Shown here in pieces: positions 46,990-58,431 of a stretch of 64,000 nt of DNA. How positions within the stretch are numbered: the stretch's first letter is position 1; every line of letters starts with the position of its first letter. The notes under the pieces are model-generated. The model did not search any database, had not been told where the DNA came from, and was given only the letters and a program-made list of their open reading frames with translations. Position numbers and translations under genes: made by a program. The stretch is from positions 41,406,698 to 41,470,697 of the forward strand of contig NC_054879.1 of NCBI RefSeq assembly GCF_018320785.1, read 5' to 3'. The DNA is from Cheilinus undulatus. Its lineage: Eukaryota; Chordata; Actinopteri; Labriformes; Labridae.

Positions 46990-47342
46990 TGTGTTTAAAT
47001 GTCTGGATTGTGTTGTCCCGGCAGTCGCCACTAGATGGTGCTGTTGCTCCTCGTCCCGCTGCCGCTGAGAAGGTGGAGGTGCTGCACCTCCTTCATTGTC
47101 TGAGCACGGGCACCGGGAGTGGATCCACCGCTCGGTTCAGTGTAATCCCGTCTCTTCCCCGGCTCACTCACTCAGTCGTCCGCCATGGCGACCGCAGAAA
47201 GCCTCTCCAGCAGTCCGAGCTGCGCATAGAACTCATCCGGGGCTTCTTTTACAGTCCGTACCGCTGGACGTGGATGTGAAACTCTCTCATTTCAGCTGGG
47301 ATATACATAACGCGTGGACAAGCCTGCATTTCCAGAGAAGGG
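46990..47342 (+). promoter_or_regulatory. farp1: farp1 promoter and non-coding first exon
   Basis: CpG and GC content jump here. A CTCF-like motif, CCACTAGATGGTGCTG, is at 47028-47043. The segment ends in a strong donor, AGAAGG|GTAAGA, with the exon ending at 47342 and the intron starting at 47343. The next plausible acceptor on this strand leads to the farp1 ATG exon at 55570, and mammalian FARP1 also has a non-coding first exon. The start site cannot be fixed. An ATG in excellent context (CGCCATGG, 47185) opens a 14-codon frame, MATAESLSSSPSCA, ending at TAG 47227-47229; it is a candidate upstream ORF, not the protein start. Confidence 0.6.
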
Positions 47343-49247
47343 GTAAGAATCGTGCAGCCTCTCTTAACCCTGTGTGCTCTTAAGGGAAGTGATTCAACTT
47401 GTTTGAGGAGATTAGGGTTAAGTCCTGGGTGTATCTTTGCCGCGTTGTTTGGTGATCCTGTGGATTTCTAGGAAGGAAAATAGCTGTGAGTGTGTCCAAA
47501 AGCTTCATCTGCAGAGAGTATAACTGTCCTATTTGTCCTCCAGCTCTCATATACCTTAGCTGGATGGATGTATGCAGACGCCGCAGTCGCTGGTGTGTCG
47601 TTGCTGTAATTCTTAATCCCTCTGCGTGACTCTGTTTGACATTTCTATAACCAAATGTGGCTGGGAAGTGTGCATTTTCTGTCAGTCGCTTAGTTTCCAC
47701 AGGCTGCCCATGTGAGTGCATGAGGTGCATTAATGTCACATCTACTGTACTGACTTAGAATGTCCTGAGGATTACAGCAGCCTGCTCTATTAACCTACAT
47801 TACATGAATGGTGTGACCACAACCAGTCTGTGTGAGGTGGACAAAACTCCCTGATTGCTTAATTTCACTATCTTTCTCCTCTGTTTCTGCATTATTACCA
47901 TGCAGGCTGTTTTGATGAGGCTCAAATGGCAGCCAAGCTCTGGTTCCAACATGCATGCATCCTGTTGGTTGTCATTCTTTTCACTTAATGAACACATGTC
48001 GTTGCCAGAAATACAGTGTGAACTTTAAGTGATTCATGCAACGCCAGCCACACCCAGGTATCAGTGTCTGTGGAAGAGCACAGAGGAAATTGAGCTCGTT
48101 TTTTTATGTTGTTGTTGTGGAGCTTCCCTTCAGGTATCAAGCCCCGGCCTCTGGCCATTCAGCTGTCACTAAAAGATTCCAGCTGTGCAGAGCTGGACTG
48201 CACCAAGGGGCCCTTTGTGCCCCCTGCACACAGAGGAACCACTGTTACAGCTTCAGAGACCCTATAAGCCAGCAGTCACAGCTCCATGTTGCACACTTGT
48301 GGGGAATTTCAAGCAAACAAGTTCAAAGGCAGGCTGAGAAACACTCACAGGTCTGTAAATGCCCCACTGGCTCTGTCACACTCTGGAAAAAAAAGGTCCC
48401 AGCTGCACATTTGTGTGTTTGTTTGGACCTGAGTCACCTAATCTGGTTGATAAATGATCCTTGGTGCAGGGGAGGATACATGTTGGCTGAAATAATCACT
48501 GTCTTCTCTTTCACTGTCCTCTGTTTCAGTGCTGCTTTGTTTGAACAGTGTCTGGTTACACAGCATGCATGCACAGGTCATAGCAGTCTTGAATCGACAG
48601 ACCCGGCACGACACACTTGCCACTTAACAAGGCGAGAGCCACAGAGCGATGTCTGTGTGTGGATCAAATGTCGTAAATGACTGGGCTTGAATGAGAAATA
48701 TGCTTGTGTTTCCATACACGCCTCCCCCTGTGAGAAGATTTGGTCTGGTTTCCATCAGCTCAGGGAAGTTTGTGTGCTGTTCAGCTGGAAAAACTCCCAA
48801 CACCATGCTCCCACTGTCCTGTGTCATCAGTGTGCACAGGTGCAAATGATAAGAACAGGCTCTCTATAAAAACTGGCCTCTGGGTTGAAGTTTTATAGCT
48901 TTTTATCAAACCTGAATCTGCTCATTAAAACCAAATCCTTTTAAGCCACTTATGTTGGTCTAGTTTGGAACATTTATAGGTCACCAAAGTTATAAATAAG
49001 GGCTGGATCCATAGATGGAATTTTTTACACCAGCAGTAAAAAAAACAATGCACTCTGGTGTTTCAATGTCAGCTAATTATGTCATTTATTTGTGGAAAGC
49101 CCAATTTTTGAAACAGCACTGCACTTGTCAGTATCGCTTTCCCCCCACTGACCAATCAAAATCGGGAGGGGGTGGGACTTCTGATATCAGCTTTGTCAGT
49201 AACAATGGTGTCAGTAAAACTGGTCTGATTTACTTTATATTGGTGCA

Positions 49248-49530
49248 GAGTTTGCATGTTCTCCCCGTGCATGCATGGGTTCTCTCCAGGTACTCCGGCT
49301 TCGTCCCACCACCGAAGACATGCTCGTTAGGTTAATTGGTGACTCTAAATTGGCTGTAGGCGTGAGTGTGAGAGTGCCTGGTTGTCTGTCTCTATACGTC
49401 AGCCCCGCGATTGACTGGCGGCCAGTCCAGGGTGTACCCCGCCTCTTGTCCATTGACAGCTGGGATAGGCTTCAGCCCCCCTGCGACCCCTAATGGGATA
49501 AGCGGTATAGAGAATGGATGGATGATATTG
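49248..49530 (+). mobile_element. LINE 3' tail (L2/Maui-like) with ATGG end
   Basis: The block GTTTGCATGTTCTCCCCGTG ... GGTTAATTGGTGACTCTAAA ... GATTGACTGGCGGCCAGTCC ... GGGATAGGCTTCAGCCCCCC, ending in GGATGGATGA, is a very common 3' tail of fish non-LTR retrotransposons. Only the tail is present, as expected from 5' truncation. The assignment to the L2/Maui group is from memory of that tail and is uncertain. Confidence 0.7.
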
Positions 49531-49557
49531 GTACCAATGTAAAAATGTAGTTAAGAC

Positions 49558-50185
49558 TAGGGCAGGGCAATTAATCACAAATTACATCAAATCGCAATAT
49601 GGCCTGCTGCAATTTTCAAATCGCAGAAGTTGCAGTATCTCTTTAACCTGAAATGTGTCAGAATACCAGTAATAAATCAGTTTTTGCAGTGGCAGAGATT
49701 TTATGCACATTATATAAACATTCAGGGTCATTTTTTTAAATGGTTTACAAAATTCCTCCTTTTTGTGTTTTATTTATGTTTTTCTTAATCAAAATGTGTG
49801 ACATAAAAAATGATAATACCCTTAAACAAAGCAAATGACATCACATTTGCAATATGAGCATAAATAGGTTGCTCATTCTATCTAAAACTGATGAAGACTA
49901 GCGTTACTTCACGAAAGTCATACCCCAGCTGTGATCAGCTGATAGCCCACCTCATCTCCCCCACCCCAGCCGCCTCCTTTATAGCTTAAATCTTGTTGCA
50001 CCCAAATATGGATTACTTGCTTCGGAAATAACTTCATTGTTTTCAGTACTCATGGTTTTATTTATGGAATTATTTATTGCTTGAATTTGTTGGAAAATAC
50101 ATAAGATTGACCAAATATTAATCAGATTTTTTTTTTAAATCGCAGTTCAGTTATTTTTGCAGCTTATTCGTTCAGCTGTAGTTAA
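49558..50185. mobile_element. hAT-like GGGCAATTAATC element, second copy
   Basis: It starts AGGGCAGGGCAATTAATCAC and matches the 15545-17128 element in reverse order, without the Harbinger-like insertion. The CTCCTTTATAGCTTAAATCT and AATTCCTCCTTTTTGTG blocks are clear. It ends near CAGTTCAGTTATTTTTGCAG. No transposase frame. Confidence 0.7.
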
Positions 50186-50267
50186 GACTTAAAACACAGG
50201 TCTTTAAAATACACTTACAAGCTTGAGGATGAACAAAGAAACAAACTTCAATCCTTAGGACTAGGGA

Positions 50268-51052
50268 TGAGCGCGGTTAGCTTTCTATGCAGTTAAATTC
50301 ATACTTCAAATTAGCCATAGCAAGATTTACATATCGTATAAACGAATCACCTGTAATTTCTTATAAACACTGGTGTGAAATCCCAGTCAAAACGAATGCT
50401 CTTTTAAAACTGCAATGCAGCTTCCTGCCACTAGAAGCCACTGTAGCTAAAGTTAATGACCAAACGTGAACATGGAGTTAGATTTTAGCATGTCTTAGGA
50501 TCAGTGCGGTTTGACAGTTTTTTAAACTAGAAAATGATAATAAAATTGTATGTAGGCTGTCAAGGATTATACTCAACCAAAGTGAATAGACGCCATTTAT
50601 CAAAGCACGATATTAATCTGCAAGAGGACCGAAGGCTGGTGGAGCTAGCTGCTAATGTTAGCCATGCTCTACACCAGCGGCTCTTAACTGGTCCGGCTCA
50701 GGACCCACCAGTCTGTTTTACGACAGATCGCTACCCAAGTTTCCAAAAAGTTTTCAGCAACTTATATTTAGTTAATTGAATATGTTTCAGTTTGGAGCAT
50801 GATTGGACCAAAACACCTGAAAAGGGACAAAACTGCCAAATTTCATACCTCTTTCCCCATCATTATGTGTCAATTTTTGCCAATTTTTTAGAGAACTTGT
50901 GAAATTACTTCATTATTTTACCCTGTTTTATCCACAGTAAAACAGGGTAAAATAAAAGGTATCGATGCATGCTCAATAACCCTAAAGGGTTATCTGTATC
51001 TGTTTTCATATCTGCAGATACCATTATCATGACAATATCATACATCCCTACT
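50268..51052. mobile_element. TAGGGATGAGCG element (repeat C, second copy) with a nested MITE
   Basis: The left end is TAGGGATGAGCGCGGTTAGC and the right end CAATATCATACATCCCTA, short inverted termini. The first 400 bp match repeat C at 11560-13100. At about 50672 a GCGGCTCTTAACTGGTCCGG end marks an inserted copy of the GACCCACCAG MITE family, running to about 50950. No exact target duplication was found. Confidence 0.55.
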
Positions 51053-53579
51053 GCCAGTTTAAGAGGAGTTTTCCTTTTGTTGTTTTCGTGTTTTCTCTGT
51101 GAAATTTCCTTGAATAAATGAGACTGATAAGCACACAGAGCTATTTAACGCAGACCTAATGGGTACAACCAGAGAACCCAACTAAGTTTACCTAGCAACA
51201 GAAGGTAGCTAGGCAGCACTCTGAAACTGACGTTGTGGGTGCTGCCAGCGCAAAAAGCACCATCAGGCCACAAACTCTGAATTAATAAGGAGGAAGTTGA
51301 TGTCTACTGACTCAACTTTCAAATTTCTAAAAGTCTATTAGAGTGTGCATTTAATGTTTGAGTAAGTGGTTAATTTCAGGAAGAGCTGATAAGAATTTAA
51401 ATGCAATAAATCTTACAATTTAAAGCCCCTATGAAAAACAGCTGCTTTGTGTTGATCTTGGCGACCTCTGTAGACAAGGTTGTACTTTTTTATCCCTTTG
51501 CTGACTCTGATGTGTACATGCAGAAGTAGTTTTTCTTAACAAAAATCCCCATTGCTTTATTTTTTCACCTCTTAAAGAAAATCTTTGCCTTGGAAAATGC
51601 AAGACAGTGTGAAACTGAAGGCTTAAATTGGCACGTAACCCCTGGCAGTTGTCTGAAACATTAAAACTTAACTATCGAAATAGACAGTGTCTGCACTGGT
51701 GATCTTGTTTGCTTTTGGACCTTATATTAAAATATCAGCTGCAATTTCAGTCTGTCCATGACCTACTAAAAACCCTTTACAGTAGCTTTAAGAGCCAGCT
51801 ATCAGAGCCAAAATGTGGTAGTTCATTGGCAGACAATCTGATCTCAAAAGAAAATAATACTACTTAAAGCAAAACATTTGTTATGTATCTGTCTCATTGT
51901 GCCAAAAAGGTGAAATTCTATTTTCCTCTTTTCCAAATGTCTTTGTATTTTTGACCATCGGACAGACAGAACAACAAGTAACGTGGAGATTTGAAACAGA
52001 CTGTCAATTTGTGATGGCCATCTTTTACAATTCATTAAACAGGGTAATTGATGAATCAGTTAGCTGAAAAAAGTAATTAAATAGTCTTGAAAACAATCAG
52101 TTATTGTAGCCCTAATTAATGCCGATGTGGGATCTGTTTTATCACCCAGGCCATACAAATTATGGTCTGCAGTGTCTGAGTGGAAACTTTCTGTGTGTCC
52201 CCTGTGCATCGTAGACTATCATCAGACAGAATCAAGTGTATCCCCCCGTCCTTGGCCTATTTTCTCCATGCACTCTGTTGGATTACACCATCCGCTCCTT
52301 ATGAAATGCCTTATTCAGCGTTCAGCTTAAACTTGGCAGCAGTCACTCACCTCTGCAGTGTCTGAACAACTGCCCACTGGCCTCAGAGCTCTGATGAAGC
52401 TCTTGGTGAGGTCTCACAATGACATCAGACGGCTGGAATGTGCAATGAAGTGGGAATTAAGCAGGACAGCAGCGGGGCCTGGGGAATTCTGGCTGTGGAC
52501 ACTCGGGGGTGGATAGAGGCTCGCTCATGTGTCAAACCAGAGTTCGGGTACATGAGTCCATGACTTTGGCAAAACACAGTCCTCCTACACCTGGGAAAAT
52601 ACAGACAGTCACACTGCTCACTATTTCAGAGTCTGCACCTTCACTTTGACTGGAATGTGACAGTCATTAATCCTTACTAGCTTTCTTTTTTTAACAACTT
52701 AGCCCAATTCACTGCTTTAAGATGTCTTTTTATTGTGTTTGTATTACTATAAGAACATTTGTATTCTTTTACCAATAGCATTGTGCTTCAAACTTTTTGA
52801 CTATATATTACTTAAAGATAATTATATCCACTGCTTTAACTGTTTGTCAGTTGGCCAAATATAAGTTAATGTACTTTACATTACTAAGTCCTTTAAAATA
52901 TGTAAAAAGTTCTGTATAACCAACTGTAACTATTTCATCTTTGTAGCATCTATTTGAACATTTAGCCATTTCTTTGAGCTAGTCATGCATTGTTACTTTT
53001 AGCAAACTATTTCAACTCTTTTACCCTGACTTAAATGTGTCAGCAGGTAATTTTCTTTTATTTTATCTTTTTTTTTTTTTTAATGATTATCTAGTTACTT
53101 ATATTTATTTGCTAGTTTTATCCAATTGTTTGTCAGGGACTTTAAATTTATTCATTCAACAGTCTATCCATTTTTTTGGCTATTTCACAATAACATTATC
53201 AAATGCTAGATAGTTATAGCCTACTCTTACATTCAGCTAGCTATTTTTTGATGATTAACTATCGTGCCAAAAGAGGCTAAGTATTTCAACTCTAAATTTT
53301 GGCTGTTTAACCTCGCTAGTTAAATACAAACCGATTAAACATGACTTTTATCCAACTATTGGCCAGGGACTAGCGAGTTGTAGTTTTATTTTTAGTAAAC
53401 TATTTTAACATTTAAGGGCAAAGTACTTCAACTGTTACTTCTGGCAGTTTCACAGTTTTACCATGTATTGCTTCATGCTAGTGATATCTACCTCCCCTGT
53501 TAAGCTACTGTAAATATTTCAACTGGGGGCTACCATTAGCCAACCTTTGAAACCATGTGCCTGGTTTCTTATCTACTGT

Positions 53580-54128
53580 GAGCTTAAGCTTTTTCCTCAA
53601 GTTTAAGCTAACTGCTGCTGAACTTTGTCTATCTTTTAAATTTATCTGTTAGCTTTAGCTTTTTCCTCAAGTGTAAGCCAACCGCTCCCTGGCTATGTTT
53701 ACATTTTTTTAAACTTGTCTGTTAACTTTAGCTCTTCCCTTAAGTGTAAGCTAACTACTCCTTAACTTTATCTGTCTTTCCAAACTTATCTGTTAGCTTT
53801 TTTCTCAAGTTTAAGCTAACTGCTCCTTGGCTTTGTTTATTTATTTTTTTAAACTTACCTTTTAGCTTTAGCTCTTCCCTTAAGTGTAAGCTAACTACTC
53901 TTTAACTTTATCTGACTTTCTAAACTTATGTTAGCTTTAGCTTTCTCACTCAAGTTTAAGCTAACTGCTTCCAAACTCTGTAAATATTTTAAACTTATCT
54001 GTTAGCTTTAGTTTTTTTCTTAAGTGTAAGCTAACTGCTCCTAAACTTTATTTATCTTTCCAAACTCATTTGTTATCTTAAGCTTTTCACTCAAGTGTAA
54101 GCTAACTGTTGATTTTTCTAAACTGGTT
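53580..54128 (+). repeat. Tandem array of eight ~70-bp units with a 140-bp super-period
   Basis: Units start GTTAGCTTTAGC at about 53580, 53648, 53721, 53792, 53861, 53930, 54001 and 54072. Each carries CTCAAGTTTAAGCTAACTGC or the variant CTTAAGTGTAAGCTAACTAC. Units 3 and 5 are nearly identical to each other, and units 2 and 4 share TTGGCT/TGGCTATGTTTA, so part of the array repeats as dimers. It lies in farp1 intron 1. Confidence 0.85.
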
Positions 54129-55569
54129 ATCTGTAATGTTCAGGCATTGCACAATTTCTTCATCCATTGCGTTATCTGCTCTGTTCAGCTTAATATTTCT
54201 TTCTCTGTCCATTACTATTAGCCAGCTAGGGTGTGCCTGATACCCTGTTGAATCTTAGCTATTTTAGTTGTTGTTTTTCTTTTCTTTTTCTTTCTTTATA
54301 ATTTGTTTAATTAAACCCTCAAAATCTGAGGGCCCACTGGCAGGTTGGCAGACTTTGTTGTTATTTACAAAATGACTGTTCATAAGTTTACCACAGTTTA
54401 TACACTATCAGAAAGCTATGATTTTCAAGATTCTGACCATGTAAATCATATCAGGATAAAACCCCCACAGCAGCCACAATTAATGCATTTTTTTAGGCCA
54501 CAAACAAACAGATGATAATAAAAGTGGTGCAGCTCACCATTAGAGGCTCTCCTGTTCTCTCCTCATCATAATATTCCATCAAAACAGTCATGCTGCATCA
54601 GAAAGTATCCCCAAAATCTCAATCCAGTCAAATATTTATTCCAAAAATCTGATTACATCCATAAAGATCCTTTTTATTTCATGTGTATGTTTATGGTTTC
54701 ATTGGTAACCAAGGGTTCTTTGTGAAATCGCCTGGTACTCCAAATCGTTCAAACACAGCATTTAATTTAATTTGTGCATTCCTTGAGAGGCTTTTTTGAT
54801 TAATTTTATCAAGTATTCTAAGGGGTTTACTGTTTTCTGTACCTCTGGCGACATATGTAATTATCTGTACTGTTCAGCCACCAAATTCAGCAAACAAGCT
54901 AGCTTACCCCATAGTTCATATACCATGGTACATAAGCTTCAAATGTGCACAGAAATCTGGTCTAAACAGATCTTTTCCGACTTTAATAGCAGCAGAAGGA
55001 GAGCTTGACTTAAAGTGACTACAATGGCATTCAATGATGCAGTGTTTGACATTTCCCCCTCTAGTTGTTCACATTCACTGATCATTCAGCTCACATCCTC
55101 TTCAGTGTCCTTATATATGCTTTAATGCCCTTGAGACCAATTAAGACCTGACCACTTCATCTCCTTGTATGTCGGTCCTGATGTCTTGCTTCCCCAAACC
55201 GTTGGTTGCTGTTGTATTGACTCTTTGATTTTACACTGTGGCCTCGTGATCCGCTCATCAAATCAAATTAGGGCTGCTTGATTTATGCTTTGAAATCAAG
55301 AACACGCTTGGATCTTTTTTTTGTTCTGTAATTGGTTCTCCCACAGGCAACAATTATCAGCCATTAGCGGCGAGTGCAAATACTGCATTTACAACCGCCC
55401 TGTTAATGTGACACGTAGGGTTGTGCAGCCTGTCCCCTGAGACCTGATGCATTGATTTAATTTCACCTGCTACCCCACTGATGCGCTGTAAGATGTTTTT
55501 TCTTACGTTTGTCAGTGAAAGAAAAGAACTGTAACTACATTTCTGACTCTCCTCTCTGCTTCTGAACAG

Positions 55570-55776
55570 GCTGGGCAGTGAGCATTGCAGCACATAATGG
55601 CAGAGCAAGACCCCGTGCCAGTGGCCCAAGGAGCAGGGCAGCGTCTTGGAGCCCCTGAGACTCTTGGCATCAGTACACTGGACCCTGGACACAGACCCCC
55701 GGCCATGCCCCCTGGACGACATGTCACCATAAGGGTCCGTATGTTGGACGACACAGAGGAGCTTTTCGACATCTCG
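55570..55776 (+). CDS. farp1: farp1 first coding exon (FERM, RhoGEF and PH protein 1, residues 1-60)
   Basis: The exon is bounded by acceptor CTGAACAG and donor TCTCG|GTGAGT. Translation starts at ATG 55597 after 27 nt of exonic leader; 180 coding nt end exactly on a codon boundary. The peptide has the FARP N-terminal block RLGAPETLGISTLDPG and then VTIRVRMLDDTEELFDIS, the first strand of the FERM domain. RLGAPE and LDDT fit FARP1 better than FARP2, and the rap2a neighbour agrees with human 13q32. In mammals FARP1 links class-6/A semaphorin-plexin and SynCAM signals to Rac1 at dendrites and synapses. The rest of the FERM domain, the DH domain and two PH domains lie beyond 64000. Translation from an in-frame TTG 12 nt upstream is not expected in animals. 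Confidence 0.88.
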
Positions 55777-57395
55777 GTGAGTTGATGTAAATCCTGCCAA
55801 TGCCCAGGCGAGTTTCTTGACAGGAATACTAATGTCCAATCGGGATTCTTCATTATTGCACAGTAGCCAAGAAGCATTTCCCTCTTTTCATCATAGCAGC
55901 AGCAGTCTGGTAACAGGTTGGCATGGCAACTGCATGATGTTAAGATATTGAATGCTATTGGAGGGAGCTTTTAGTAATGTCAGGGTTCTTCCAGTTTATT
56001 TTGGTCCTTGATTTCATTCACTGCCTCCTAATCTCTTTAACCGTCACAAACCTCTTCTTCTCGTGTCACATATACAAAACATTTCTTATTGCTCTGCGTC
56101 TCTGACAACCTCTCAGGATGTTCTTTTGAAACCATGGACACTGTAATATTTCACAGTCCTCTCACCCACATTGGTGAGCTGATGACGTGCACAAATCTTT
56201 GTGCTTTTCTTGATAATGCAGTAAAAGCAGGCATTAGACAAAAAAGAGCACAGTTTTTTTTATGTCTTTCAAAGCTGCAGTTTGAATTCCATTCATGATT
56301 CCAGGATTTAGAGGATTAACTTTCGCAGCACACAGATCTATATTTAGACATTTTAGTCTAGGCAATTTGCACAGATTATGTAGAAGTTGAGCTAAAATTA
56401 ACTCCATGTAGGACATAAAGGAGAGGATTTGCAGAAACCATTCTTACTTTTGTTTTTCAAAATCCTAGTGAGTTTCTTTTTGGCTGTCCTCTGGAAACGA
56501 GGAAGGTTGGGGAGGTTTTTTGTGATTTCCTTTTGTTAGCAAATTCCAGGAAAAGACCAAACCATCTGTGAATGTTTGGCAGTGTAGAGCTGAATAAATA
56601 TATCTCTGTCCTGTAGAGCGGAATTATTGACTGAAAACTGATTAAAAGCATACATGGGCCTTGTCTCTTTAAATGTCAGGTGCCTTCATATTAGGTTTAG
56701 GATATTGTGTATTGAGACTGTATATTGAACAACCAATGCAGTCTCCATGCACTTAATGAAACTGTTTGCCAGAATGTAATTTTGCATCAAAACCCACCAC
56801 CATATCTTTAAAGGGGACATACTATGCAAAAAACCCTTTTAAAAGCTTTTCTAACAAAAATATGTGCCCCTGGCCTGTCTACAATCCCCCTAAGAATCAG
56901 AAAAACCCATGACCCCCTTCTCTTTCTCCACATTTCAGAAAATGTGTGCTGAAACAAGCTGTTCTAAGATTTTCCCCCCATGAGGTCAAATGAGTAGTAA
57001 GCACCACCCCCAGGTTTGGTAGGCCCTCCTCACTTGGAAGAAAGTACCACCCTCCTCCCCTGATCCTCCTCTCAGCTGCCAGCTGTGGAGAGTCACATCC
57101 AGTAAGCCACACCCATTTTCCAAGAGGGGCTTGGTCAGGGGCGGAGTCAGACAGCTCATTAACATTTAAAGCCAGAGACACAGAAACAGCTCGTTCTGAG
57201 AAGGGCTGAAACAGAGGGGGTTTTAGACGTGCAAAACTCCAATACTGGAGTGTTTTTCAGCAACAAATTTCACAGGCATGTTTTGTGGACCAATATAAAG
57301 TTGTCTTAAAGGGGTAAAATATGTTGCGACCCAAAGTTCCTTTGCTTTGCAATCATATCTGAATGCTTTTAATAGAAAAATGGTGCAGTATGGGT

Positions 57396-57745
57396 CAGTG
57401 TTAATTTTGGCAGCTATTTTTATTTTTAGTCTTAGTTTTAGTCATTAAATGAAATGCATTTTAGTTTAAGTCACATTTTAGTCCTTTTTAGTTTTAGTCT
57501 AGTTTTAGTCTATGAAAACTCAAAACATTTTAGTCTAGTTTTAGTCCATAAAAGTCCTCACATTTTAGTCCAAGCATTTATTTTCTTGCCTAAATCTGGT
57601 ACCAAATCATGGTAGTGTGTTCTCTTCCAAACCTGGGGTCCCTGATTTCTACAGCTGAGAGGCAGAATAGATACAGATGCATTGTTTTCTGACAGATTTA
57701 CCCACAGTGGAGAAATATCACCGATTTTGAATGTCCAACAACACT
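57396..57745 (-). mobile_element. hAT-like CAGTGTTAATTT element, copy 3, truncated
   Basis: It begins CAGTGTTAATTTTGGCAGC and runs in the opposite orientation to copies 1 and 2 (TTTTAGTC words instead of GACTAAAA). It includes CCTAAATCTGGTACCAAATC and TTTACCCACAGTGGAGAAAT and stops near GAATGTCCAACAACACTGCC, short of the other terminus. Confidence 0.8.
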
Positions 57746-57865
57746 GCCAATTTTTATAAACAATACATTCTTGTGTGTGTTGTTTTAAAGATGTATTTTT
57801 GGGAGCTTTTTTTTATTTTGAAGAAGACAGAGCAGTAGATAGAAGTCACATGTCCAGTTTCAAAC

Positions 57866-58431
57866 TTGGGATGCACCGATCCACCTTTTCTGGTCCTGAT
57901 ACCGATTCCGATACCTGGGCTTTGGGTCTCGACCGATACCGATACGGATCCAATACCAGTGTTAAAAGAATAACCTGCATGCCCTACTGTAAGATAAGAC
58001 TGGTAATAGTTTTGGGTAAGGCAAAAAATGAGAACATATAGATTACTGAAGTTGATATTTATTCAAACTATAAAGTGTTTAAATGTTTAGCAGCAGTTTG
58101 GTAAAAACAATGCTTCAGAACTTAAAGAAATTTCTATTCAGTTGTAAACTTTTATACCCTGTAGACTGGTAATGCAGCAAAAAACAAAGAAAGTGCATCA
58201 GAGTTAACATTCCAGTACAAAACTGTATTACACAAGTGTTTTTAACCACATACTGTAAACTAAGTTACAATTCTGTGAAAAAATAGTGCAAACAACCTTG
58301 TAAAAAAGGCTTAGAGCTGGTTGCCTAGGTCGGCACCATGGATCGGCCCTTTCCCACCAATACCCGATCCAGCTTTGAGGGGCTGGATTGGGCCGATACC
58401 CGATACCAGGATCGGTATCAGTGCATCCCTA
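57866..58431. mobile_element. 566-bp TAGGGATGCACCGAT MITE with exact 8-bp duplication
   Basis: It starts TTGGGATGCACCGATCC and ends GATCGGTATCAGTGCATCCCTA, whose inverse is TAGGGATGCACTGATACCGA. TTTCAAAC flanks both ends exactly (57858-57865 and 58432-58439). Subterminal repeats of CCGATACC/GATCGG are present at both ends. This is a common hAT-type family of fish and other animals. No transposase. Confidence 0.88.

Larger units (their letters stand above)
47343..55569 (+). other. farp1: farp1 intron 1 (8,227 bp, inferred)
   Basis: Donor GTAAGA at 47343; acceptor TCTGCTTCTGAACAG at 55555-55569 with a long pyrimidine tract. It holds a LINE tail, two hAT-like elements and a 70-bp tandem array. 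The 214-aa frame at 48036-48680 has no domain and no splice or promoter context. Stretches 47343-49240, 51053-53577 and 54130-55540 show nothing else I can name. Confidence 0.6.

Noticed and set aside
48036..48680. 214-aa open frame, the longest in the window
   Set aside because: No recognisable domain, no start context or splice partners, ordinary intronic base composition. Length is within chance for a 64-kb window.
12126..54128. Common origin of the 142-bp array (12 kb) and the 140-bp dimers (53.6 kb)
   Set aside because: Both use GCTTTAGCT words and similar periods, but the unit sequences do not align beyond those words; treated as coincidence.
55585..55596. TTG-initiated 4-residue extension of the farp1 N-terminus
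   Set aside because: The ATG at 55597 fits the FARP family start; TTG starts are not expected here.
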